From NCBI GenBank assembly GCA_017617435.1, contig JAFZWF010000019.1, forward strand, positions 1-34,269: DNA of 34,269 nt, given 5' to 3'. The notes under the pieces were generated by a model, which saw only the letters and a program-made list of their open reading frames with translations, was not told the DNA's origin and searched no databases. The stretch comes from Bacilli bacterium. GTDB lineage: Bacteria > Bacillota_I > Bacilli_A > RF39 > UBA660. Position 1 is the stretch's first letter, and each line of letters starts with the position of its first letter. A program made the translations under genes and the position numbers. Below are positions 15,490-23,372 of this stretch, in pieces.

Positions 15490-16494
15490 ATGAAAAATAA
15501 AGTGCTAGATAAATCATTAGAAAATAAAATTCAACTAGTAAAAAAGCTTGTGTTGGAAAATACCGTTATTCCTGAATTTTACTACAAGACTGGTTTAAGT
15601 GAAGAACAAGTAACCCAAATTTTTCACGCTTTACGACGTCAAGGTTTTCGTGTGTTTGTCGGATTAAATCAAGATCACGAATCTTTTTGTACTTTTGCAA
15701 AATATAAATCTCTTCAAGGTTATAGTGATATCATTAAAACTCATGCTAGTTCTTTAGGTGTTGCTATATGTGCAGATCTACATCTTGGTAGTTTTGATGA
15801 TAATATTAATTATGTAAATGGCATGATAAATTATTGTATCAAAAATAATATTTCAAATATTATTATTTTAGGAGATTTAATTGAAGGTACTGAGTATTTT
15901 AAATGTCATAATAACAGTGGCTTACTTCGAATTGAAGCTGATATATATAAACAACTTGAATATGTAAATGAAGTTTTACCAAAAGTTCCCGGCATTACGT
16001 ATCATATGTTATATGGTAATCATGATCTTTTTTCTGAAAGTGGTATTTCATACGATATTATAAAAGATTTAATTGAAGTTTATGGAAGAAATGACTTCAA
16101 AGTAATTGGTTGTGAACACGGTAAACTTCAAATTAATCGTGATCATTTTAAGTTTATACATAGTTGTATGTCTGGTTTAAACCAAACAAGAAATAAACAT
16201 AAACAAAATCTATCATTTTATGGTGGAGGTCATAGATCAGAATATATTACTGATTTAAAGGAAGTATCATTTTATAAATCAGTACCACCACTTAGTAATA
16301 AGAAATCTAATAAACCTTTAAAAAATGGCATAATGGTTTTTCCAGGGTTTATTGATTTTAGATTGGTGTTTGCAAGTGATGGTACAGTACAAGATCTTTA
16401 CATAAATGATATGGCTTTTGTTAATTCCAGCAATATGTCATATTGTCAATGTTTTGATTCTAAACCAATATATAATTATCGTGCTAGAAAATAA
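15490..16494 (+). CDS. Helix-turn-helix / calcineurin-like metallophosphoesterase fusion (paralogue 2)
   Basis: The product is 334 aa. Residues 10-58 look like a helix-turn-helix (IPEFYYKTGLSEEQVTQIF, basic HALRRQGFR). The phosphoesterase domain has ADLHLGS (D96, H98), LGDLIEG (D129), YGNHD (175-179) and H224. The last motif reads GGGHRSE (245-251), where the family normally has GHxH, so the second His metal ligand is replaced by Ser. The same two-domain layout occurs at 6827, but sequence similarity outside the motifs is low. It may be an enzyme with altered metal binding or a sensor. The start ATG 15490 follows GGCGGGGG. The terminator overlaps its 3' end. Confidence 0.82.
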   Translation: MKNKVLDKSLENKIQLVKKLVLENTVIPEFYYKTGLSEEQVTQIFHALRRQGFRVFVGLNQDHESFCTFAKYKSLQGYSDIIKTHASSLGVAICADLHLGSFDDNINYVNGMINYCIKNNISNIIILGDLIEGTEYFKCHNNSGLLRIEADIYKQLEYVNEVLPKVPGITYHMLYGNHDLFSESGISYDIIKDLIEVYGRNDFKVIGCEHGKLQINRDHFKFIHSCMSGLNQTRNKHKQNLSFYGGGHRSEYITDLKEVSFYKSVPPLSNKKSNKPLKNGIMVFPGFIDFRLVFASDGTVQDLYINDMAFVNSSNMSYCQCFDSKPIYNYRARK

Positions 16495-16507
16495 CACGAT
16501 TTTTTTT
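16478..16507 (+). terminator. Terminator overlapping the end of the metallophosphoesterase gene
   Basis: Stem ATCGTG/CACGAT (16478-16483 and 16495-16500) with an 11-nt loop that contains the stop codon, then eight T. Confidence 0.7.
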
Positions 16508-16545
16508 ATTCTTTAAATATGTTAATATATTATAGGTGAAGTAAA

Positions 16546-17799
16546 ATGAAAAAAATTATTATTACTTTTATTATTACATTGTTATTAATAGCATCTTTAG
16601 GATTTGTATATTTTTTTCTTTTGAAGAAAGATACTGAAGATAAAACCAAATATGTTGTTACATATACAGATGCAAGTTTAGATAAAAATATAAAAGTTGA
16701 AAAAAAACTAGATATTGAATATGGTAGAATTAGAAGTTTAAGTGACTTTGTTTCTATTGAAAATGGAACTTTGAATGATTTTGATATTGTTTATGATGAA
16801 CTTGGAAAGTTAAAAGTTGAATTTTCTTATATAAATAATTTTGGTTTAAATCATCGTTATATAACTCTAAATATTGTTGATACGACGGCACCTTATGTTT
16901 CAGTTCCAACATATAAAACAGTACTTATAAATTCTGATATTGAATTTATAAGAGGATTTTTTTGTGCTGACAATCACGATAAAATTGTTGAAAGGTCACT
17001 TGAAGGTGATTATGATTTTAGTACTATTGGAACTTATAATGCTAAATACGTTGCAAAAGATATTTCAGGTAATAAGTCAGAAAGAAATATAACTATAAAT
17101 GTTGTTGAAAAAATGCCTAGTTCAAACAATAATTCTAATCAAAATACACCTATAAATTATTTAGATTATCAATCTTTATATAACCAATATAAAACTAAAA
17201 ATACAAAAATAGGTATTGATATATCTAGATGGCAGGGTGATGTTGATTTTGCCAAACTAAAAGAAAGTAATGTAGAATTTATTATGATTCGTCTTGGAGG
17301 TCAAGATGGAATTGATGGTGAGTATTATACTGATTCTAAGTTTAAAAGAAATATGGATGAAGCAAAGAAATATGGCTTTGATGTAGGAGTATATTTTTAT
17401 AGTTATGCGTATACAAATGAAGAAGCAATTAATCAAGCAAAATATGTTATAGAAAATTTAAAAGGATATGATTTAAAACTTCCAATTGTGTTTGACTGGG
17501 AGTGCTGGAATAAATTTAATAAAATGAATATTAGTTTATTTGATATCACTAATGTTCAAAATACATTCTTAAATTACGTTGAAGAAAAAGGTTATAAATC
17601 TGCAAGATATGGTAGTAAAAACTACCTAATTAATGCATGGCAAGAATCAAGACATTTAACATGGCTTGCTCACTATATTAACGAAACAAATTATGATGGC
17701 GAATATTTTATGTGGCAAAGATGTGATACAGGTAAAGTTAACGGAATTAATGGAGCTGTTGATGTTGATATATTATATTTAGATAAATACGACTTATAA
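16546..17799 (+). CDS. Membrane-anchored GH25 lysozyme with Ig-like domain
   Basis: The product is 417 aa. A signal anchor occupies residues 1-26 (IIITFIITLLLIASLGFVYFF). An extracellular Ig-like region of DUF5011/HYR type runs to about 190 (DTTAPYVS, DFSTIGTYNAKYVAKD, SGN). An Asn/Ser linker leads to a GH25 catalytic domain at about 220-417. The GH25 signatures are GIDISRWQGD, then FDWECW with the catalytic Asp-x-Glu, and the closing VDVDILY. It should cut the glycan backbone of peptidoglycan (muramidase) from the outer membrane face. A role in wall turnover or spore-cell remodelling is possible. The ribosome binding site is AGGTGA before ATG 16546. It may be co-transcribed with the next gene, as no terminator lies between. 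Confidence 0.93.
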   Translation: MKKIIITFIITLLLIASLGFVYFFLLKKDTEDKTKYVVTYTDASLDKNIKVEKKLDIEYGRIRSLSDFVSIENGTLNDFDIVYDELGKLKVEFSYINNFGLNHRYITLNIVDTTAPYVSVPTYKTVLINSDIEFIRGFFCADNHDKIVERSLEGDYDFSTIGTYNAKYVAKDISGNKSERNITINVVEKMPSSNNNSNQNTPINYLDYQSLYNQYKTKNTKIGIDISRWQGDVDFAKLKESNVEFIMIRLGGQDGIDGEYYTDSKFKRNMDEAKKYGFDVGVYFYSYAYTNEEAINQAKYVIENLKGYDLKLPIVFDWECWNKFNKMNISLFDITNVQNTFLNYVEEKGYKSARYGSKNYLINAWQESRHLTWLAHYINETNYDGEYFMWQRCDTGKVNGINGAVDVDILYLDKYDL

Positions 17800-17826
17800 T
17801 GCATATAATTTATTGGTGATTTATGA

Positions 17827-18336
17827 TTGATAAGAGTATTAATTTCATTTTTAGTTTATAGTATATGTGGAACGATACTTCATTTTACCTATAAACTTTC
17901 GAAGAAAAATATTGTTTTTGCAATATTTTCTGCTGTTAATGAATCTGTATGGGAACATATAAAAATTCTATTTACACCAATATTTTTTTATAACACTATA
18001 TTGTACGAGTTTAAATATCAAAACAATTATTTTTTAATGTTATTTACTCAGTTAATACTTGCAATATTTTTGATTATTATTTTTTATAAAATAAAAACAT
18101 ATTTATTTAAAAATAAATATGGAATATTAAATATTATTTCATTTTATGTTACTTCATTTATTTGTTCATTAATTGGTTATATAATTTCTAATTTAAAACC
18201 ATATAATTTACTTAATTTAATTTCTATATTTGGTGTTATTATGATTTTTATATTTTATATGACTTTTACTATATGTCCTCCTAGATGTGAATTATTTAAA
18301 GATCCTATTACTAAAAAATATGGTATAGAAGTGTAA
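17827..18336 (+). CDS. Small integral membrane protein, DUF6512-like
   Basis: The product is 169 aa with about five membrane helices. The N-terminal NESVWEHIK segment and the C-terminal CPPRCELFKDPITKKYG ending are the two hydrophilic landmarks I associate with the DUF6512 family; the function is unknown. The start is inferred as TTG 17827, 7 nt after GGTGA (17815-17819). The ATG at 17823 is in another frame that stops quickly. It follows the lysozyme gene by 27 nt without a terminator. The two conserved Cys at PPRC/CPP could bind metal (guess). Confidence 0.72.
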   Translation: MIRVLISFLVYSICGTILHFTYKLSKKNIVFAIFSAVNESVWEHIKILFTPIFFYNTILYEFKYQNNYFLMLFTQLILAIFLIIIFYKIKTYLFKNKYGILNIISFYVTSFICSLIGYIISNLKPYNLLNLISIFGVIMIFIFYMTFTICPPRCELFKDPITKKYGIEV

Positions 18337-18383
18337 ATAATATATATATTTATTATACTTTATAGTAAATAATTAACTATATT

Positions 18384-18392
18384 TGTTATACT
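18384..18392 (+). promoter_or_regulatory. Extended -10 for pseudopilin 1
   Basis: TGT followed by TATACT (18387-18392), 25 nt before the start. Confidence 0.45.
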
Positions 18393-18417
18393 ATAAGTAG
18401 ATTACGAGGTAATTATA

Positions 18418-18852
18418 ATGGAAAAAATTAAGAATGGTTTTACATTTGTTGAACTTCTTGCTGTAATTGCTGTTTTAGGTGTTATTATAACTTTGGCAAC
18501 TACGGCGACGGTTTCACTTTTAAATAATTCAAAGAAAAGATCAAGTAAAATATCAGCTAAAAGTTATGTAACAGCGGTAAATGATTATAATAAGATAAGT
18601 AGTGAATCTGAAAGATTTACTACAGGAAGTCCTGGGTGTACAGTTACTGGAGCAAATGTTATAAAATGTAAGGTTGCAAATGTTACACCAAAGATAAAAA
18701 ATTCTATTAGTGGCACACTTCCAACATCAGGTGATGTATACATAGATCTTACTATTAATAAAGTTGTTAGTGCTAATTTAAAAATTAGAGGATACAATGT
18801 ATCTTATACAACAAGTAATAATGGTAATGGAAAATATAGTATTGATAATTAA
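18418..18852 (+). CDS. Type IV pilin-like (pseudopilin) protein 1
   Basis: The product is 144 aa. A class III signal NGFTFVELLAVIAVLG has the prepilin cleavage point after Gly and Glu at +5 of the mature protein. A hydrophobic helix and an amphipathic extension (NNSKKRSSKISAKSYV) lead to a small globular domain with one likely disulfide (GCTVTGANVIKCKV). The C-terminal part is beta-rich (YIDLTINKVVSANLKIRGYNV). Processing needs a prepilin peptidase, and assembly an ATPase and platform protein; none is in the window. It is a single-gene unit: own promoter, and a terminator overlapping its stop. Confidence 0.88.
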   Translation: MEKIKNGFTFVELLAVIAVLGVIITLATTATVSLLNNSKKRSSKISAKSYVTAVNDYNKISSESERFTTGSPGCTVTGANVIKCKVANVTPKIKNSISGTLPTSGDVYIDLTINKVVSANLKIRGYNVSYTTSNNGNGKYSIDN

Positions 18853-18880
18853 TTAAGGCTTCATGCCTTAATTTTTTTTT
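18851..18880 (+). terminator. Terminator of pseudopilin 1
   Basis: Perfect stem AATTAAGGC/GCCTTAATT with loop TTCAT, then T to 18880. Confidence 0.88.
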
Positions 18881-18898
18881 GGAATAATATTTAAAATA

Positions 18899-18907
18899 TG
18901 TTAAAAT
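18899..18907 (+). promoter_or_regulatory. Extended -10 for the cysteine desulfurase operon
   Basis: TGT followed by TAAAAT (18902-18907), 20 nt before the start. Confidence 0.45.
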
Positions 18908-18926
18908 AATTTAGTAGGTGATTTTT

Positions 18927-20033
18927 ATGTATTATTTTGATTATAGTGCTACAACAAAAACTGATAAAGAAGTTCTTGATAGATTTTGTGAAGTTTCACA
19001 AAACTATTTTGGTAACGCGAATTCTGCTTATTCGTTTGCTAAAAAGTGTAAGAGTGTTATAGATCAAAGTAGTGAAATAATCGCTGATTATTTTAATATT
19101 TTACCTAACGAAATTATCTATACAAGCGGAGCTAGTGAAGCTAATAATCTTGCAATAAAAGGTACTGCAGAACTTACTAATAAAAAACATATTATTACAA
19201 CTAAAATAGAGCATTCATCAGTTGTAAGTACGCTTTCATATTTACAATCAAAAGGTTATAAAATTGATTTTGTAAATATGACAAAAGAAGGTACTGTTGA
19301 TATTGAACATTTTAAAAGTTTAATTAATGATGATACTTTTTTAGTTACTATGTGCGGAGTTGATAGTGAACTTGGTATCAAACAACCAATTGACGAAATA
19401 GGAAAAATATTAAAGGATTATGATGATATTATTTTCCATGTTGATATAACTCAGTGTTTAGGTAAAGTACCAATTAATTTAGAAAATATCGATCTTGCAT
19501 CTTTTTCAGGACATAAGATTTATGCTCCAAAAGGAATTGGTGCGTTAATTAAGAAGAATACAGTTAAGTTATCACCACTTATTCATGGTGGAAAATCTAC
19601 AACTGTATATAGAAGTGGAACTCCACAAAATGAACTCATTGCTTCTTTAGGTAAAGCAATAGAGCTTTTATCAGGTAAAGTTGAAGATAACTATAAAAAA
19701 GTAAAAGAATTAAATGATTATTTAAGAGACAGTTTAAAAGATATTGCACTATTTAATTCGACTGAAAAATCTATTCCAAATGTTTTAAACATTAGTTTAC
19801 CTAATGTTTCAAAACAAGAAATACAAGATTATTTAGCATTAAGAGAAATATATGTTTCACTTAATACTGCATGTAGTTTAAATAATGACTATAGTAAAGC
19901 CGTTTACGAATTATATAATGATATGGATCGAGCTAAATCATCAATAAGAATTAGTTTATCATATAAAACAACTAAGGAAGAAATTGATTATTTAGTTGAA
20001 AATATAAGGAAGTTTTTAAATGAAAATAATTAA
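18927..20033 (+). CDS. NifS/IscS-like cysteine desulfurase
   Basis: The product is 368 aa, a class V aminotransferase fold. Landmarks are the YFDYSATT start, TSGASEANN, IEHSS (His96), HVDITQ (Asp173), FSGHKIYAPKG with PLP-binding Lys197, RSGTPQ, and the catalytic Cys316 in NTACS. It should take sulfur from cysteine as an enzyme-bound persulfide. The usual NNEIG/NNETG substrate loop reads VDSELG here, a clear departure. No IscU/SufU scaffold is adjacent, so the sulfur could go to tRNA thiolation or another acceptor. The start is ATG 18927, 6 nt after AGGTGA. It overlaps the following thioredoxin gene by 14 nt, which suggests functional coupling. Confidence 0.92.
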   Translation: MYYFDYSATTKTDKEVLDRFCEVSQNYFGNANSAYSFAKKCKSVIDQSSEIIADYFNILPNEIIYTSGASEANNLAIKGTAELTNKKHIITTKIEHSSVVSTLSYLQSKGYKIDFVNMTKEGTVDIEHFKSLINDDTFLVTMCGVDSELGIKQPIDEIGKILKDYDDIIFHVDITQCLGKVPINLENIDLASFSGHKIYAPKGIGALIKKNTVKLSPLIHGGKSTTVYRSGTPQNELIASLGKAIELLSGKVEDNYKKVKELNDYLRDSLKDIALFNSTEKSIPNVLNISLPNVSKQEIQDYLALREIYVSLNTACSLNNDYSKAVYELYNDMDRAKSSIRISLSYKTTKEEIDYLVENIRKFLNENN

Positions 20034-20274
20034 AATAACAGCTCTTTGGTGTCCTTCATGTTTAATTATGAATGGTATGATAGATGATATTATTTCTAAA
20101 TATAATTTTGAAATGATATCTTACGACTTTGATCTTGATAAAGATGAAGTTGAAAAGTATAATGTTGGAAACATTCTTCCTGTTTTAATTAAAGTTGATG
20201 ATAACTTAAGTGAAATTGCTCGTTTAACTGGAGAACACAAAGAAAAAGAGGTTGAAGAGTTTCTTAAGGAGTAA
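20020..20274 (+). CDS. Small cytosolic thioredoxin-like protein
   Basis: The product is 84 aa, shorter than a classical thioredoxin (about 105). The active site WCPSC sits at residues 10-14 and the cis-proline segment is ILPVL. There is no signal peptide, so it is cytosolic. It overlaps the desulfurase gene by 14 nt and is followed 2 nt later by a membrane thioredoxin-CcdA fusion. It could reduce the desulfurase persulfide or hand electrons to the membrane partner (inference). Confidence 0.88.
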   Translation: MKIIKITALWCPSCLIMNGMIDDIISKYNFEMISYDFDLDKDEVEKYNVGNILPVLIKVDDNLSEIARLTGEHKEKEVEEFLKE

Positions 20275-20276
20275 AT

Positions 20277-21500
20277 ATGAAAAGATTTATAAAAATATTA
20301 TTTATTTTATTTATTTTTCTATTTATGCCTATCTTAACTAATGCTGAATCAAAAGAAATTGATGAAATAAAAACAAAAATATATTTATTTCACCGTGATT
20401 CTTGCCCTCACTGTCAAGAAGAGATAGAGTATCTAGAAAAATTATTACAAAATAAAAAATATAAAAATGTTGTTTTTGAAAAATATGAAGTAGAAAAAAA
20501 CAAAAAGAATTTGGATTTATATACAGAAGCAGTTGATGTTTTAGATAAAAGTATATATGGAGTTCCGCTTTTAGTTATTGGAACTAACTATGTATCTGGT
20601 TACACATCATCATATAATGAACGAATTGAAAATACTATTAGTTTTTATTTAGGTAAGACATATCAAGATCCAGTAGGAGATATTATTCATGGTACTGATA
20701 CTTCTAAAAATGAGTATTTACATTATGATAATGAAAATCCAAATGAATTTGATCTTCCAGTTTTTGGAAAGGTAAATGCAAAAAGTGTATCGCTCCTTCT
20801 TATTTCTATAGTAATAGGTGCAATTGATGGATTTAATCCTTGTGCAATGTGGATTTTGTTATTCTTACTTAGTATACTATTATCGACTAAAGATAGAAAG
20901 AAGATGTGGATTTTAGGTCTAACATTTATTTTAACAAGTGGTTTAGTATATTTAATATTTATGATGTCATGGCTAAATGTTGCAAAATATACTTCTGAAA
21001 TTTTTTTAGTAAGATATTTAATTGGTATATTTGCACTTATATTTGGTCTTATTAATCTATATAGATATATTAAAAGTGTTAAACAAAAAGATGTTGGTTG
21101 TGATGTAACTGATGCTAACAAAAAAAGAAAAATAATGGATAGAATTAGAAAAGTACTAAGTGAAAATAAATTAATATTTGCTATCCTTGGTATTATGCTT
21201 CTTGCAGTTTCAGTTAATCTAATTGAACTACTTTGTTCTTTGGGTTTACCAGTAATGTATACTGAAATTTTAGGTTTAAATAATTTAAATGCTGCACAAT
21301 ATGGTTTTTATTTATTCGTTTATATTTTATTTTTCTTAATTGATGATTTAATAATTTTCTTTATTGCAATGAAGACGCTAAAGATTAAAGGTATATCAAA
21401 TAAATATACGAAGTATTCACATTTAATTGGCGGTTTAATAATGGTTATTATTGGAACTCTTATGATCGTTAAACCTGATTGGATAATGCTTAATTTTTAA
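20277..21500 (+). CDS. Exported thioredoxin domain fused to a CcdA/DsbD-like membrane domain
   Basis: The product is 407 aa. A signal sequence at residues 1-23 ends TNAES. A thioredoxin-fold domain carries CPHC (43-46) and cis-Pro97 (YGVPLLV). After a linker, about six membrane helices carry Cys189 in GFNPCAMW and Cys320 in ELLCSLGLP, matching the pair of membrane cysteines that pass electrons in CcdA/DsbD. It should move reducing power from the cytosol to the outer face. In DsbD the thioredoxin-like domain follows the membrane part; here it precedes it. It lies 2 nt after the small thioredoxin gene, the likely electron donor. The terminator follows at 21506. Confidence 0.87.
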   Translation: MKRFIKILFILFIFLFMPILTNAESKEIDEIKTKIYLFHRDSCPHCQEEIEYLEKLLQNKKYKNVVFEKYEVEKNKKNLDLYTEAVDVLDKSIYGVPLLVIGTNYVSGYTSSYNERIENTISFYLGKTYQDPVGDIIHGTDTSKNEYLHYDNENPNEFDLPVFGKVNAKSVSLLLISIVIGAIDGFNPCAMWILLFLLSILLSTKDRKKMWILGLTFILTSGLVYLIFMMSWLNVAKYTSEIFLVRYLIGIFALIFGLINLYRYIKSVKQKDVGCDVTDANKKRKIMDRIRKVLSENKLIFAILGIMLLAVSVNLIELLCSLGLPVMYTEILGLNNLNAAQYGFYLFVYILFFLIDDLIIFFIAMKTLKIKGISNKYTKYSHLIGGLIMVIIGTLMIVKPDWIMLNF

Positions 21501-21505
21501 TATTT

Positions 21506-21534
21506 ACAGAAATGTTTTACATTTCTGTTTTTTT
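21506..21534 (+). terminator. Terminator of the desulfurase-thioredoxin operon
   Basis: Stem ACAGAAATG/CATTTCTGT with loop TTTTA, then seven T. Confidence 0.88.
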
Positions 21535-21592
21535 ATTGTTGTTAATATTCTAATATGTATATACAATTAATATAGAGAATAGGTGATTGTTT

Positions 21593-22720
21593 ATGGAAAA
21601 TAATGAACTTGATTTTAGCTGGGCAACAACAGTAAATCCTGAACGAGAAAAAAGGATTCAAAGTGAAATGCTTTTAGAAAAAGAACGAGATGATTTTATT
21701 GATAAAATCTTATATGAATTTGATAAAGAAGAAACAAAAGCAGAAGTTCAAGAAGTAAAACATAATGTAAGATCAAAACCTGTTCAGAAATTTAACGTTA
21801 AAAGAAAAAATAAACTTAAAAAAATTATAGTTAGTGCAAATATAACTGTTGTTAGTATTCTTGCAATCACACTTTTAAGTTCACATAAAACCGAAGCTAG
21901 TAAAATAAAATTAGAAAAACTAGCTAGTGATTTGGAAAACAATCCAAAAATCGAGTCTATGGTTGATACTGGTGTAACTTTAGTAGATAATTCAAAGGAT
22001 GAAGTATTTGGCAATTACGTAGATAATATATATCGTAGCATAAATTTAGAAATGTCTGATGCAGCAAACAGATATTTAACATTAATAGATTATGATAAAA
22101 TAATTGTTCCTTTTAGAGATTATATTGAAAAATATTCAAATCTATATGGTGTTGATCCAAATGTAATAGCAGGAATGATTTTAGTGGAATCTCCTGATTA
22201 TGATATAAGTAAAGATAGAGATTTTAATAAAATTGGTTTAGGTCAATACAAGGGTGAATATTTTGACAATGAAGTATTTAAAGCGTATAACTTTGTAACA
22301 GGTCAAAATGACTCTTTTGTTTTCCGAGCTGAAGAATTATATCAAAATCCTGAAGAACAAATTAAATTTTTGTGTATGGATGTTGCAAATACATCAACTA
22401 TGTATGACTATAATTTAGTTGCTATGTTTGAACACCATAATAAGGGTTATGGGTCTGTACAAAGTGTTTTAGATAAGATCAAAAATGAATATGGTTATGA
22501 TTCTAAAAAAAGTGTTTTAGAAAATGCTGATCCAGATTTAATTATTAAAAATATAAATAATATTGGTGATCCAAATTATTCATATAAGGTATTAAGCTGT
22601 GCAAATTTATGTTTAGAAAATAGTGAATTTGGTTATTCTGATTGTGTAAAATTTAAAAATGCAAAAACAAATGAAGTAGTAAATATTAATATAGAGCCTA
22701 TTTCACATAAAAGAGCTTAA
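21593..22720 (+). CDS. Membrane-anchored lytic transglycosylase-like protein
   Basis: The product is 375 aa. A charged cytoplasmic N terminus of about 75 residues (Glu/Lys-rich, then basic KRKNKLKK) precedes one membrane helix (IIVSANITVVSILAITLL). The outer part has an SLT/goose-lysozyme-like segment YGVDPNVIAGMILVES with the candidate catalytic Glu, then IGLGQYKG where SLT proteins usually have GLMQ. It probably cuts peptidoglycan glycan strands. The GLGQ form and the long cytoplasmic tail are unusual, and the tail may couple it to a cytosolic partner. Start ATG 21593 after AGGTGAT. Confidence 0.77.
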   Translation: MENNELDFSWATTVNPEREKRIQSEMLLEKERDDFIDKILYEFDKEETKAEVQEVKHNVRSKPVQKFNVKRKNKLKKIIVSANITVVSILAITLLSSHKTEASKIKLEKLASDLENNPKIESMVDTGVTLVDNSKDEVFGNYVDNIYRSINLEMSDAANRYLTLIDYDKIIVPFRDYIEKYSNLYGVDPNVIAGMILVESPDYDISKDRDFNKIGLGQYKGEYFDNEVFKAYNFVTGQNDSFVFRAEELYQNPEEQIKFLCMDVANTSTMYDYNLVAMFEHHNKGYGSVQSVLDKIKNEYGYDSKKSVLENADPDLIIKNINNIGDPNYSYKVLSCANLCLENSEFGYSDCVKFKNAKTNEVVNINIEPISHKRA

Positions 22721-22730
22721 AAACCATTAA

Positions 22731-22759
22731 TTGCAAATGTATTAATAATTAGATATAAT
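22731..22759 (+). promoter_or_regulatory. Promoter of engB
   Basis: TTGCAA (22731-22736), 17-nt spacer, TATAAT (22754-22759). Confidence 0.7.
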
Positions 22760-22776
22760 TAATAAAGGTGAAAAAA

Positions 22777-23358
22777 ATGCAAATAAACGATGTAACACTT
22801 AAAAGCATTGCTGTTAGAACAAGTCAATATCCAGAAGATAATCTTCCGGAGTTTTTACTTGTTGGTCGTAGTAATGTTGGTAAAAGTAGTTTTATTAATA
22901 CATTAATTGAAAGAAAAAATTATGCTCATACTAGTAGTAAACCTGGTAAAACAACAACATTAAATTTTTATTTAGTTAATAATTTATTTTATATAGTTGA
23001 TGTTCCTGGTTACGGATATGCTATTGGTGGAAAAGAAAAACAAAAAAAGTTTGGAATGATGATAGAAGAGTACTTAAAAACAAGATCATCAATGAGAAAA
23101 GTATTTTTACTTGTTGATTATCGTCATAAACCAACAGAAGATGATATTTTAATGTATAACTTTTTAAAATATTACAATATTAGTGTTGAAATTATTGCAA
23201 CTAAATTTGATAAAGTTAATAAAAATAGTCGTAATAAACAAGATAAATTAATTAGAGAAGCATTTAATTTAACTTCTGAAAATGATTTTATTCATTTTTC
23301 TACAGTTACAAAAAAAGGAAAAGAAGAAGTTTACAAGATTATTGAAGATAATATTTAA
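22777..23358 (+). CDS. engB: Ribosome biogenesis GTPase EngB (YsxC/YihA)
   Basis: The product is 193 aa. G1 is GRSNVGKSS, G3 DVPGYG, and G4 TKFDK (usually TKADK); the KPGKTTTLNF switch I region is typical. It acts in late assembly of the 50S ribosomal subunit and is normally essential. Start ATG 22777 with AAAGGTG upstream; the in-frame GTG 22768 is part of that site. It is followed after 14 nt by pseudopilin 2, probably on one transcript. Confidence 0.95.
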   Translation: MQINDVTLKSIAVRTSQYPEDNLPEFLLVGRSNVGKSSFINTLIERKNYAHTSSKPGKTTTLNFYLVNNLFYIVDVPGYGYAIGGKEKQKKFGMMIEEYLKTRSSMRKVFLLVDYRHKPTEDDILMYNFLKYYNISVEIIATKFDKVNKNSRNKQDKLIREAFNLTSENDFIHFSTVTKKGKEEVYKIIEDNI

Positions 23359-23372
23359 AAGTTGGTGATAGA

